Below are positions 7,507 to 14,357 of a stretch of 40,559 nucleotides of DNA, one piece after another (the stretch's first letter is position 1; the number at the start of each line of letters is the position of its first letter). Below the pieces are notes generated by a model. That model had not been told where the DNA came from. It searched no databases and saw nothing but the letters and a program-made list of their open reading frames with translations. The position numbers and the translations under genes were made by a program. The DNA comes from JAGPCH01 sp039810605 (GTDB lineage Bacteria; Bacteroidota; Ignavibacteria; Tepidaquicellales; Tepidaquicellaceae), in assembly GCA_039810605.1 (NCBI GenBank), contig JBDHXH010000023.1:1-40559 (forward strand), read 5' to 3'.

Positions 7507-9397
7507 GTTTGTAATGGGTTTTTTGATTATTGCGGAAACGGCCACTGCACAATTTTCAGTCCTGCCTCTTGATACGGTTTACAATTATAATTTCCTGAAC
7601 ACTGATTTGGTAAATGATATCAATCTTGCCAGTCTGAATTCTATATTGAACTACTCCGGAAGACATAAGAGATTCGGAATTACAGTCGGCAACTATTATC
7701 TCTCCAATGTCTCCAAGTTCGGTCAGAATTTTTATACAGATTATAATAACTTTAAATTAATATTGAGCTACGCACTCAAAAGGAATTTGGAAGCAGGATT
7801 AGGCTTTCAGAATAAATTCTATACCGATGATAAGAACGTTAAGACAAATAAGAACAACAGCAGTTATTATTTTCTGAATACAGATTATTTCCCGCAGAGG
7901 AATCTTCGCCTAAACTCGAGGCTTGGTTTTAAATTGGAAGATCAGATAGGAGAATTTAATAAGGGCTTCAGCGGCATATTGTCAGCCGAAGGAAATAATC
8001 TGTCGCTCGACAGTTACATAGGCGACGGGTATGTTACGCTGTTTTATGAAAACCTGATTCAGAAGCAGAATCATAATTACGAAATCAATTCAAGTTTGTA
8101 TAAAAGGTTTACTTCAGAAACGGACAATACAGGCTCGATCAGATATTACAATCAAAGGAATGACATTTATTCTCCCGCGACACCAAGCGTTGCTATTGAG
8201 TATAATGTGAGGAATAACATCGAGAAGAGGATTGAAAATTATTTCCGCATAGGCGACAATCTAAATTACCTGATAAATCCAAATCTGAATTTGTCGCTGT
8301 CGGGTTTCTTTGTCAACAGAATTATTACGCGTCAGTTTAAATACCTGCCTTCCACGGCAAGTATACTTTTTGAAAATGTTTACGACACTAAGATTCTAGA
8401 GAACAATCTTGTATTTGCGGCGGATCTTAATTTCAACTGGAACAGGATTATCTCTCAATTCAGAATGATCTATGATGAAAGGTCGGAGAATCATTCTCTG
8501 ATCAATGTTTCCGGACTCAATCAGAGCCAGATATCCGAACTTAAGCGGGCTGAAAAAAATAAAAACAATAATAGTCGCCGTACCTCGGCGCTTATAGACT
8601 TCAATTATCTCTATTCAAATACAAACACTCTTGGACTGACAGGCTCAACGTCTCTCTTGAGGTATGATACCGATTTCGAAGAGAACTATGACGACCGCGA
8701 TGAGCTCGAATCAATAATATCGGCATATCACAGATATGACAACTTGATTAATTTTCATGTCCAGACCCGTTTCGAAATAATTCTTTCCAAGCTTAGTTAT
8801 ATCTTTTCCCAGAAGAGCGCAAACAATTACAGGAACAGGATTTATAAACTTTCTTCTGAAAGCTACTTCAAGCCTGCAGAGAAATTTACGACAAGGAATT
8901 ACGTGCAGGTGCTTGCAAACTATACCGTGTACGATTATGAGGACATAGTCTCGCAAGTTCAGAGTTTTTCATACAGGCAGCTTTATATCAGAGACTCGTC
9001 TGCGTATAATTTGACAAAGAATCTTTCACTTGATTTCAATGCCGAGCTGAAGTTTTATGAGCAAGGTCAGTTTAACAATTCAAATTTTTCAGTAAAGCCG
9101 GTTGCATATTATGCAGAGCAGTTTTATTTGCCGGGAATAAATTATTTCGTGAATAAATCTCTGCTTATCGGAATTGGTTACAAATTTTTTTCGCAAAGAA
9201 GATATCAGTACGAAAATTCAGAGAAGAGGCTTGCAAATGTTTACAGTACTTATGGTCCGTTAGGGAAAATAATTTTATATCTATATAACAATTCAATAAT
9301 TAACTTTACCGGCGGCTATGATATTATCAAATATCAGAGTCCGCCACAAAGTAATTCGTCGGTTAATCTTCAGTTCAATGTGAACTGGAATATATAA
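7487..9397 (+). CDS. Uncharacterised exported Tyr/Asn-rich protein, probable outer-membrane beta-barrel
   Basis: 636 residues with no family I can name. The N-terminus (basic Lys pair, hydrophobic run, then TATAQF) is a plausible signal peptide cleaved after Ala-Gln. The rest is dominated by alternating polar/hydrophobic segments rich in Tyr, Asn, Phe and Ser, and it closes with a strand ending in aromatic and hydrophobic residues (VNLQFNVNWNI), the pattern expected of transmembrane beta-strands in an outer-membrane barrel with a C-terminal strand. I see no catalytic motif and no T9SS tail. The ATG lies inside the end of the ABC-2-type ATPase gene (20-base overlap); a second in-frame ATG at 7514 is possible but would lose the Lys residues of the signal. 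Function unknown. Confidence 0.75.
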   Translation: MKACLIKFVMGFLIIAETATAQFSVLPLDTVYNYNFLNTDLVNDINLASLNSILNYSGRHKRFGITVGNYYLSNVSKFGQNFYTDYNNFKLILSYALKRNLEAGLGFQNKFYTDDKNVKTNKNNSSYYFLNTDYFPQRNLRLNSRLGFKLEDQIGEFNKGFSGILSAEGNNLSLDSYIGDGYVTLFYENLIQKQNHNYEINSSLYKRFTSETDNTGSIRYYNQRNDIYSPATPSVAIEYNVRNNIEKRIENYFRIGDNLNYLINPNLNLSLSGFFVNRIITRQFKYLPSTASILFENVYDTKILENNLVFAADLNFNWNRIISQFRMIYDERSENHSLINVSGLNQSQISELKRAEKNKNNNSRRTSALIDFNYLYSNTNTLGLTGSTSLLRYDTDFEENYDDRDELESIISAYHRYDNLINFHVQTRFEIILSKLSYIFSQKSANNYRNRIYKLSSESYFKPAEKFTTRNYVQVLANYTVYDYEDIVSQVQSFSYRQLYIRDSSAYNLTKNLSLDFNAELKFYEQGQFNNSNFSVKPVAYYAEQFYLPGINYFVNKSLLIGIGYKFFSQRRYQYENSEKRLANVYSTYGPLGKIILYLYNNSIINFTGGYDIIKYQSPPQSNSSVNLQFNVNWNI

Positions 9398-9436
9398 TTT
9401 TTTCAGAGGAAAACTTTCTAAAACTAATAATCAAAG

Positions 9437-9847
9437 TTGGATAGTATAGAACTTATTCTGGAAAGCGACAGAGGAGAGATCCGGAAATTTGAAGCTGTAC
9501 TTGAGGAAGTCAACAAAAAATTTAATCTTGCAGTCGAAAAGTTTATAAATTTTCAGATTGCCTGTTCCGAAGCTCTTGTTAATTCAATCGTACACGGCAA
9601 CAAGGAAGACAGGTCGAAAAAGGTCTATGCGAGGATAACGTTTGATGAAAGGTTTTTAGAAGTGAGACTGAAAGATCAAGGCAATGGATTTGATATTTCG
9701 AAACTTCCTGATCCCACTTCAAATGAAAACATTATGAAGGAAAGCGGAAGAGGAATATTCATAATCAGATCGCTTGTTGATGGGTTCCAATGCCATTCAA
9801 CGAGCAGTGGTACAGAGTATATTCTCACGGCAAAAAAGCAGTCATAA
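9437..9847 (+). CDS. RsbW/SpoIIAB-like ATP-binding protein (HATPase_c_2), TTG start
   Basis: 136 residues, the normal size of a stand-alone anti-sigma-factor/serine kinase of the GHKL fold. The N-box reads ACSEALVNSIVHGN, G1 is LKDQGNGFD, and G2 is ESGRGIFIIRSL, so the ATP pocket is intact. TTG at 9437 is the only start candidate after the in-frame stop at 9428-9430 that retains the first strand. Family members bind a sigma factor or phosphorylate an anti-anti-sigma (STAS) protein, often in partner-switching pathways with PP2C phosphatases. No sigma factor, STAS protein or phosphatase is adjacent here, so the partner is unknown. It follows the barrel-like gene by 39 bases and ends inside a bidirectional terminator. 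Confidence 0.88.
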   Translation: MDSIELILESDRGEIRKFEAVLEEVNKKFNLAVEKFINFQIACSEALVNSIVHGNKEDRSKKVYARITFDERFLEVRLKDQGNGFDISKLPDPTSNENIMKESGRGIFIIRSLVDGFQCHSTSSGTEYILTAKKQS

Positions 9848-9869
9848 AAAATTACGACTGCTTTTTTTT
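9832..9869. terminator. Bidirectional terminator between the RsbW-like gene and mdh
   Basis: AAAAAAGCAGTC at 9832-9843 pairs with GACTGCTTTTTT at 9856-9867. A T tract follows on each strand, so it can serve both converging genes. The left arm overlaps the last codons of the RsbW-like gene. Confidence 0.88.
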
Positions 9870-9891
9870 GAGGAATCAAATTTAAACAGAA

Positions 9892-10839
9892 TTACTTTGC
9901 AGCAGAAGTTTTATTGATCTCATCAAGGACATTCATAACTTCTTTAACTGCTTTGGCGGATTCATCAACGAGTTTCATTTCATCCTTGTTAAGTTTCAAT
10001 TCAATTATCTTCTCTATTCCATCTCTGCCGAGTATAACGGGAACTCCCATAAACACATCCTTCAGACCGTATTCTCCCTGCAGCCACGCGCAAACGGGAA
10101 ATACTCTTTTTTGATTTCTCACGATTGCCTCAACCATTTGTGCAGCGCCTGCTCCTGGAGCATACCATGCAGATGTGCCCATAAGTTTTACGAGTTCACC
10201 ACCTCCTTGCTTTGTTCTTTCCACAATAGCATCAAGCTTTTCTTTTGCCACCAGTTCAAGCACCGGAATACCGCTGACGGATGTATATCGTTCGAGCGGA
10301 ACCATAGTATCACCATGACCACCGAGAAGCATGGCAGTAATTTCCTTTGGTGAACATCCGATTTCATCGGCAAGGAAAGCTCTATAACGTGCAGTGTCAA
10401 GTATTCCTGCCATTCCCATAACGCGCGATCGCGGAAATTTAGAAGTGATGAATGCGCAATATGTCATAACGTCCAGCGGATTTGCAACGACGATAATGAT
10501 GGTATCAGGTGAATACTTCACAATATTTTCAGTAACTGACCTGACTATTTCGGCGTTGGTTGAAATCAAATCATCGCGGCTCATTCCCGGTTTCCTTGGA
10601 ACGCCGGAAGTAATGACAACGACATCCGAATCTGCTGTCATTGCATAATCATTAGTGACACCAACTATTTTCGTATCGTAATTATTTATGCCTGCTGTTT
10701 GTATGATGTCAAGAGCTTTCCCTTCGGCAATTCCCTGCTTCACATCCAGCAGCACAAGATCCCGCACCAATTCTTTATGTGCAATTACATTTGCGCAAGT
10801 TGCACCGACATTTCCTGCGCCAATCACTGTTGCTTTCAT
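9892..10839 (-). CDS. mdh: Malate dehydrogenase
   Basis: 315 residues, LDH-like malate dehydrogenase (the type found in Chlorobi, Bacteroidota and many thermophiles). The NAD-binding loop is GAGNVG (7-12) and Asp32 follows the second strand. Arg82 and Arg88 lie in the mobile loop GVPRKPGMSR, where Arg82 marks malate/oxaloacetate rather than lactate/pyruvate specificity. ANPLD, Asp148 and Arg151 in GILDTARYR, and catalytic His175 in GGHGDTMVP complete the active site. It interconverts malate and oxaloacetate in the cytoplasmic TCA cycle. ATG start at 10839. It is the last gene of the minus-strand group, but a terminator at 10861-10899 separates it from rpmA, so it probably has its own promoter. 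Confidence 0.96.
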   Translation of the reverse strand: MKATVIGAGNVGATCANVIAHKELVRDLVLLDVKQGIAEGKALDIIQTAGINNYDTKIVGVTNDYAMTADSDVVVITSGVPRKPGMSRDDLISTNAEIVRSVTENIVKYSPDTIIIVVANPLDVMTYCAFITSKFPRSRVMGMAGILDTARYRAFLADEIGCSPKEITAMLLGGHGDTMVPLERYTSVSGIPVLELVAKEKLDAIVERTKQGGGELVKLMGTSAWYAPGAGAAQMVEAIVRNQKRVFPVCAWLQGEYGLKDVFMGVPVILGRDGIEKIIELKLNKDEMKLVDESAKAVKEVMNVLDEINKTSAAK

Positions 10840-10860
10840 CGTATTTAATAATTTAAAATT

Positions 10861-10899
10861 AAAATAAAAAAGGTTATTTCCTTTTACAGAAACAACCTT
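10861..10899 (-). terminator. Rho-independent terminator after rpmA
   Basis: On the minus strand an 11-bp stem with one mismatch (plus-strand arms 10870-10880 and 10889-10899, core AAGGTT/AACCTT) runs into a T-rich tract at 10861-10869. It lies between rpmA and mdh. Confidence 0.75.
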
Positions 10900-10946
10900 C
10901 GTGATTTAAAACTTAGTATGAGTTTGTTAAGATTTTCCGGGAAAGA

Positions 10947-11207
10947 TTAAGCATTTTGAAGCGGAACAACATTTAAAATCTTTCTGCCTTTCTTAGTTAC
11001 AAAATTGACATGACCATCAATCATTGAAAATATGGTATAGTCCCTTCCCAATCCTACGTTTTCTCCCGGTAAGAATTTTGTACCTCTCTGTCTTACAAGA
11101 ATGTTTCCGGCTTTCACCAATTCTCCGCCGAACCTCTTTACACCAAGTCTTTGCGATTGTGAATCTCTTCCGTTCTTTGAACTTCCGAGCCCTTTTTTAT
11201 GTGCCAT
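10947..11207 (-). CDS. rpmA: 50S ribosomal protein L27
   Basis: 86 residues, full length for bacterial L27. It begins MAHKKGLGSSKNGRDSQSQR, with the conserved VKRFGGELVKAGNILVRQRG core and GRDYTIFSMIDGHV. The N-terminal tail reaches the peptidyl transferase centre in known ribosomes, and here it starts directly with MAHKKG, so there is no cleavable N-terminal extension of the Firmicutes kind. It follows rplU by 104 bases on the same strand, the standard bacterial L21-L27 order. Confidence 0.98.
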   Translation of the reverse strand: MAHKKGLGSSKNGRDSQSQRLGVKRFGGELVKAGNILVRQRGTKFLPGENVGLGRDYTIFSMIDGHVNFVTKKGRKILNVVPLQNA

Positions 11208-11311
11208 TTCTTTTTAAATTTTGTTTGTTAAATTTTGCTAAGTTTCTTTCTCCTAAAATTGGATTTGCAAATTCTGCATTGTTAAAAAATCACTGCAACA
11301 ATTTACGAACC

Positions 11312-11620
11312 TTAAGATATTGCGTCAATTTTGACTGCGGTATAATTCTGTCTGTGACCCCTTCTTACTTTGTATCCTTTCCTTCTCTTCTTTTTGAAAA
11401 CAATTACTTTGTCATCCTTAACATGATCAAGAACTGTTGCTTCAACTTTCTTTGAAAGATTGGGAGTACCTATCTCAAATGATTTTCCGTCGGATGTGAA
11501 CATGAGAACCTGGTCAAATGTAACTTTTGACCCAACCTCTTCTTTAAGTCTGGGAACGAATACTCTTTGATTTTCAGTAACCTTATACTGATTGCCTTTG
11601 ATATTTACGATTGCGTACAT
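11312..11620 (-). CDS. rplU: 50S ribosomal protein L21
   Basis: 102 residues, standard for L21. The start is ATG 11618-11620 (MYAIVNIKGNQYKV); the frame stays open upstream through the tRNA gene, but that stretch is not protein-like. Conserved features include the QYKV phrase near the N-terminus and the RNA-binding basic segment VFKKKRRKGYKVRRGHRQNYT. It lies 29 bases after the 3' end of tRNA-Ala on the same strand and precedes rpmA, so tRNA, L21 and L27 probably share a transcript. Confidence 0.98.
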   Translation of the reverse strand: MYAIVNIKGNQYKVTENQRVFVPRLKEEVGSKVTFDQVLMFTSDGKSFEIGTPNLSKKVEATVLDHVKDDKVIVFKKKRRKGYKVRRGHRQNYTAVKIDAIS

Positions 11621-11649
11621 CTGAATATTTTGTGTTAGTTTTAGATTAG

Positions 11650-11723
11650 TGGAGCTAAGCGGGGTCGAACCGCTGACCTTCTGAATGCCATTCAGACGCT
11701 CTACCAAGCTGAGCTATAGCCCC
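11650..11723 (-). tRNA. tRNA-Ala, anticodon GGC
   Basis: A 74-base cloverleaf on the minus strand. The acceptor arms GGGGCTA and TAGCTCC pair with a G3:U70 wobble, the alanine identity element, and discriminator A73 follows. The D-arm is AGCTCAGCTTGGTAGAGC, the anticodon stem is TCTGA/TCAGA with loop ATGGCAT (anticodon GGC), and the T-arm contains GGTTCGACCCC. The 3' CCA is not encoded (the next bases are CTA), so it must be added enzymatically. It lies directly upstream of rplU. Confidence 0.96.
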
Positions 11724-11745
11724 ACATTAGCTTTTTAAAGTCTGA

Positions 11746-11774
11746 AAAATACAAATTATGGCAAGAAAATTCAA
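11746..11774 (-). promoter_or_regulatory. Possible promoter of the tRNA-Ala/rplU/rpmA unit
   Basis: On the minus strand, TTGAAT (plus coordinates 11769-11774) and TATTTT (11746-11751) are separated by 17 bases, 22 bases before the tRNA 5' end. The spacing and location fit a sigma-70-like promoter; the sequence match is moderate. Confidence 0.33.
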
Positions 11775-11889
11775 ACCAGTTTTGAACCTGGGTAATTTGA
11801 AATAATTTGCATTACTTGAGTTAACTTGATCAAGAACCGGCTCTAAGAGTTTCAACTTGGGTGAGGGATGCAGTAAGAATTTCCTTCAT

Positions 11890-11930
11890 GAAATAAAGCA
11901 AGATCCCGCCATGCGAGAGACGGGATCTTG
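11890..11930 (-). terminator. Rho-independent terminator after the Kelch/T9SS gene
   Basis: CAAGATCCCG at 11899-11908 pairs with CGGGATCTTG at 11921-11930, a perfect 10-bp stem. On the minus strand it is followed by CTTTATTTC, a T-rich stretch. It lies 16 bases after the stop of the minus-strand gene. Confidence 0.82.
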
Positions 11931-11945
11931 TTCAGTTAATGTAAC

Positions 11946-14057
11946 TTATTTAAGGAATGACATTCGTTTTGTTTCAACAAAATTCCCTGATTCCAGCCTG
12001 TAGAAATAAACACCGCTGGACAGGTTTGAAGCATTGAATATCACATTGTAATTTCCCGCGTTCTTAAATTCATTTACAAGATTTGCAATTTCCTTTCCAA
12101 GAATATCATAAACTTTCAGAGTAACAAGTCCGCTTACTGGAATCGTGTAACTGATTTTTGTAGCGGGATTGAAAGGATTCGGATAATTCTGTTTGAGACT
12201 ATATTCTCCGGGGATGCTTGCAATCTGGTTTGAAACGCCAACAAGATACGGTCCACAACCTACGACGTCGAATTGATTAGTTGCAGTTCCGGGAGTTCCG
12301 CCTGAAATACTTCCGTATCCTCCGGGAACAAACAACTTTACTGTGTCATTAATACATCTTGCAGTAACTGCATTGCATATATTTGACATCTTATAAGGTT
12401 TACCGGTTATCATTGTTATCCATGAATTAGACGAGAACTGGTAAACATGTGTTGTATCGTAGTATCCGCCGATTCCGGCTCTTTCCCCATTGACAAGGAA
12501 AAAGAGATCTCCGTAGTATGCGGCTCCCGGACGACTCAATCCAAGATAAGGTGTAGGAACATCAGGTGCAGAGGTCCATGTTATTGACGAGGCATTCGAG
12601 CCGATTGCACCAATAAGTGTTGATTTCAGGAATGCAGTATTGAATCCTGCAGAGACAACAATTTTGTTGCCGCTAATTCCCAATCCAAATGTTCTTCTTC
12701 CCATACCCGCTGGCAATGAGCTTGTAATTGTTCCCCATGTATCGGATGCAACTCTATAATAGTGAACATTGAGATTTGTAGCCGAACCCGTATAAGGTCC
12801 TCCCACTACAAATATCACACTATCTCCCCAGCAAACTGCTCCATGTCCTGAAAGAGCAGCAGGTAAAGGAGCCTTTGTAACCCATGTTCCGCTTGAAGAA
12901 GAATATTCCAAGAGTTCATTTCCGCCTGTTGTCATTGTTGCCGGTCCGCCTCCAACATAATATAGTTTGTTGTTACACTTCACCATTGCTCCTCCAACTT
13001 TTGGTGATGGCAACGGAACACCTGCAGACCATGATCCTCCGTAAGTATAGCGATTGACAGTGACATCTCCGGCTCCGGCAGATGTCGGGCATTGAACATA
13101 CAAAGTATCTCCCATCCATGCAGACGCCTGAAAATACGCCGGAGCAGGCAATGCAGGGAAAGTTCCTGCTGAACACCACTGCGACGAAAAACGGTTGCAG
13201 GATGATGGAGGCGGAGCAGCCGAAGGAATACAGAATCCACAAATCTCCGCGGCAGGATTGAAAGGACCTACAAGAACGGTCGCACCCGAAGTAAGATTGA
13301 CTTTTCTAAGTTCACCTCGTCCTGCTGTTTGATTATAACATGCATACCAAAGTGAATCTGTGCTTCTGTCGAAGCTAAGACCCTGTATGAAATTTGCATC
13401 AAACCCGATAGGTCCAATGACCGTGCTGTTACCTGTAGTCAAATCAATGCTTACCAGATTATCTGTAATAGTCACACCATAACACTGACCTGCAGAGTTA
13501 ATGGCAATGTCAAACAAATTAGCATTGGTTCCGCCGACTAATGTGCCTGCGCCTGTGGTCAGATTCAGAGTATAAAGTTTGTCTGATGTTGAACCATCTA
13601 CGACGGAGAGGTACATCATATTATTCGCAGTATTAAATGCCATGCCGAGAACCTGTCCGGTAACTCCCGTAATCGGGGTTCCGGCGGATAAGACTCCGGT
13701 AATAGTATCCAATATTTGAAGCGGCGAACTTGCTGCTACGTTAATGCAATAGAGTTTTCCTGTATTATCAAACTCCATAGCTCCGAACAGAGCAGTTGTA
13801 CTCGAACCAAAATTTGTGTGAGATGCCGAAGAATTAAGGAATCCCTTTGTAAAGAAACTTGTAGCCGCTGCATTTTCTGCGAACCATCTGCTTCCCCATG
13901 CAGCCGGGTTGTTGCCGGTACCAATGTTGATATCAGAAACAACGGAGCTGCCTGGCGCCGGTTCGATTGCAGTGTTTCTTTTCTCATTGTTATCCTGTGC
14001 CTTCAAACCGATAACAAACAAGAACATTAAAGCAAAAACTTGTATTGATTTTTTCAT
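11946..14057 (-). CDS. T9SS-secreted propeller protein (Kelch-type repeats) with type A sorting domain
   Basis: 703 residues. The signal peptide (MKKSIQVFALMFLFVIGLKAQ) is cleaved before Gln or Asp. Residues about 85-275 are repeated strands with TTG turns (LNLTTGAGTLVGG, IDLTTGNSTVIGP, VNLTSGATVLVGP) that resemble one beta-propeller. Residues about 285-590 hold Kelch-like blades (NNKLYYVGGGP, GDSVIFVVGGPYTG, GNKIVVSAGFN), a second propeller. The last 85 residues (619-703) are a T9SS type A sorting domain: QNYPNPFNPATKISY, then VYDILGKEIANLV, and SGVYFYRLESGNFVETKRM. The protein should cross the outer membrane by the type IX system and be surface-attached or released; I see no catalytic residues, so binding or adhesion is the likelier role. 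A terminator follows the stop codon. Confidence 0.9.
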   Translation of the reverse strand: MKKSIQVFALMFLFVIGLKAQDNNEKRNTAIEPAPGSSVVSDINIGTGNNPAAWGSRWFAENAAATSFFTKGFLNSSASHTNFGSSTTALFGAMEFDNTGKLYCINVAASSPLQILDTITGVLSAGTPITGVTGQVLGMAFNTANNMMYLSVVDGSTSDKLYTLNLTTGAGTLVGGTNANLFDIAINSAGQCYGVTITDNLVSIDLTTGNSTVIGPIGFDANFIQGLSFDRSTDSLWYACYNQTAGRGELRKVNLTSGATVLVGPFNPAAEICGFCIPSAAPPPSSCNRFSSQWCSAGTFPALPAPAYFQASAWMGDTLYVQCPTSAGAGDVTVNRYTYGGSWSAGVPLPSPKVGGAMVKCNNKLYYVGGGPATMTTGGNELLEYSSSSGTWVTKAPLPAALSGHGAVCWGDSVIFVVGGPYTGSATNLNVHYYRVASDTWGTITSSLPAGMGRRTFGLGISGNKIVVSAGFNTAFLKSTLIGAIGSNASSITWTSAPDVPTPYLGLSRPGAAYYGDLFFLVNGERAGIGGYYDTTHVYQFSSNSWITMITGKPYKMSNICNAVTARCINDTVKLFVPGGYGSISGGTPGTATNQFDVVGCGPYLVGVSNQIASIPGEYSLKQNYPNPFNPATKISYTIPVSGLVTLKVYDILGKEIANLVNEFKNAGNYNVIFNASNLSSGVYFYRLESGNFVETKRMSFLK

Positions 14058-14357
14058 GCCGGTTAATGTTTTGGTTTTGAAAGAATAGTTGATTTAATCT
14101 ATTGATTATTTTTTGGATTAGCAATAAACAAAGATGAAATTTCCGGGATTGCATACAACTCTTTCCAAAACGATCTCCGAAAGTCAGATCAAAATTTTAG
14201 GTCAGCATTTCTTTTGAAGAGATCAAAAGAAAAGCTTGGCAAAAGAAAAATCTCCCGATTTCAAAATTAATTTGGGCAGCATTGGATTGCATACAACTGC
14301 TGAAATTATAACTTTAATATCAACTGCAGTTTGGGTAATTTTGAAAAATTTATTTGA
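14058..14357. other. 300-base divergent intergenic region with repeats
   Basis: The region lies between the minus-strand Kelch/T9SS gene and plus-strand hflX and should hold both promoters. I see no ORF with coding character. It contains a perfect 15-base direct repeat (see the separate entry) and a 10-base repeat CAAAAGAAAA at 14224-14233 and 14240-14249. No riboswitch fold was recognised. Confidence 0.6.
14146..14298. repeat. Perfect 15-base direct repeat upstream of hflX
   Basis: GGATTGCATACAACT occurs at 14146-14160 and again, identical, at 14284-14298, 138 bases apart. Both copies lie in the divergent promoter region; the second ends 59 bases before the hflX start codon. They may be operator sites or a duplication remnant. 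Confidence 0.85.

Noticed and set aside
11024..11455. Plus-strand frame across rpmA and rplU
   Set aside because: Antisense to two certain ribosomal protein genes; Phe/Leu/Cys-rich translation with no motif.
11621..11707. N-terminal extension of rplU
   Set aside because: This stretch is largely the tRNA-Ala gene; L21 homologues start at MYAIV-type sequence, which begins at 11620.
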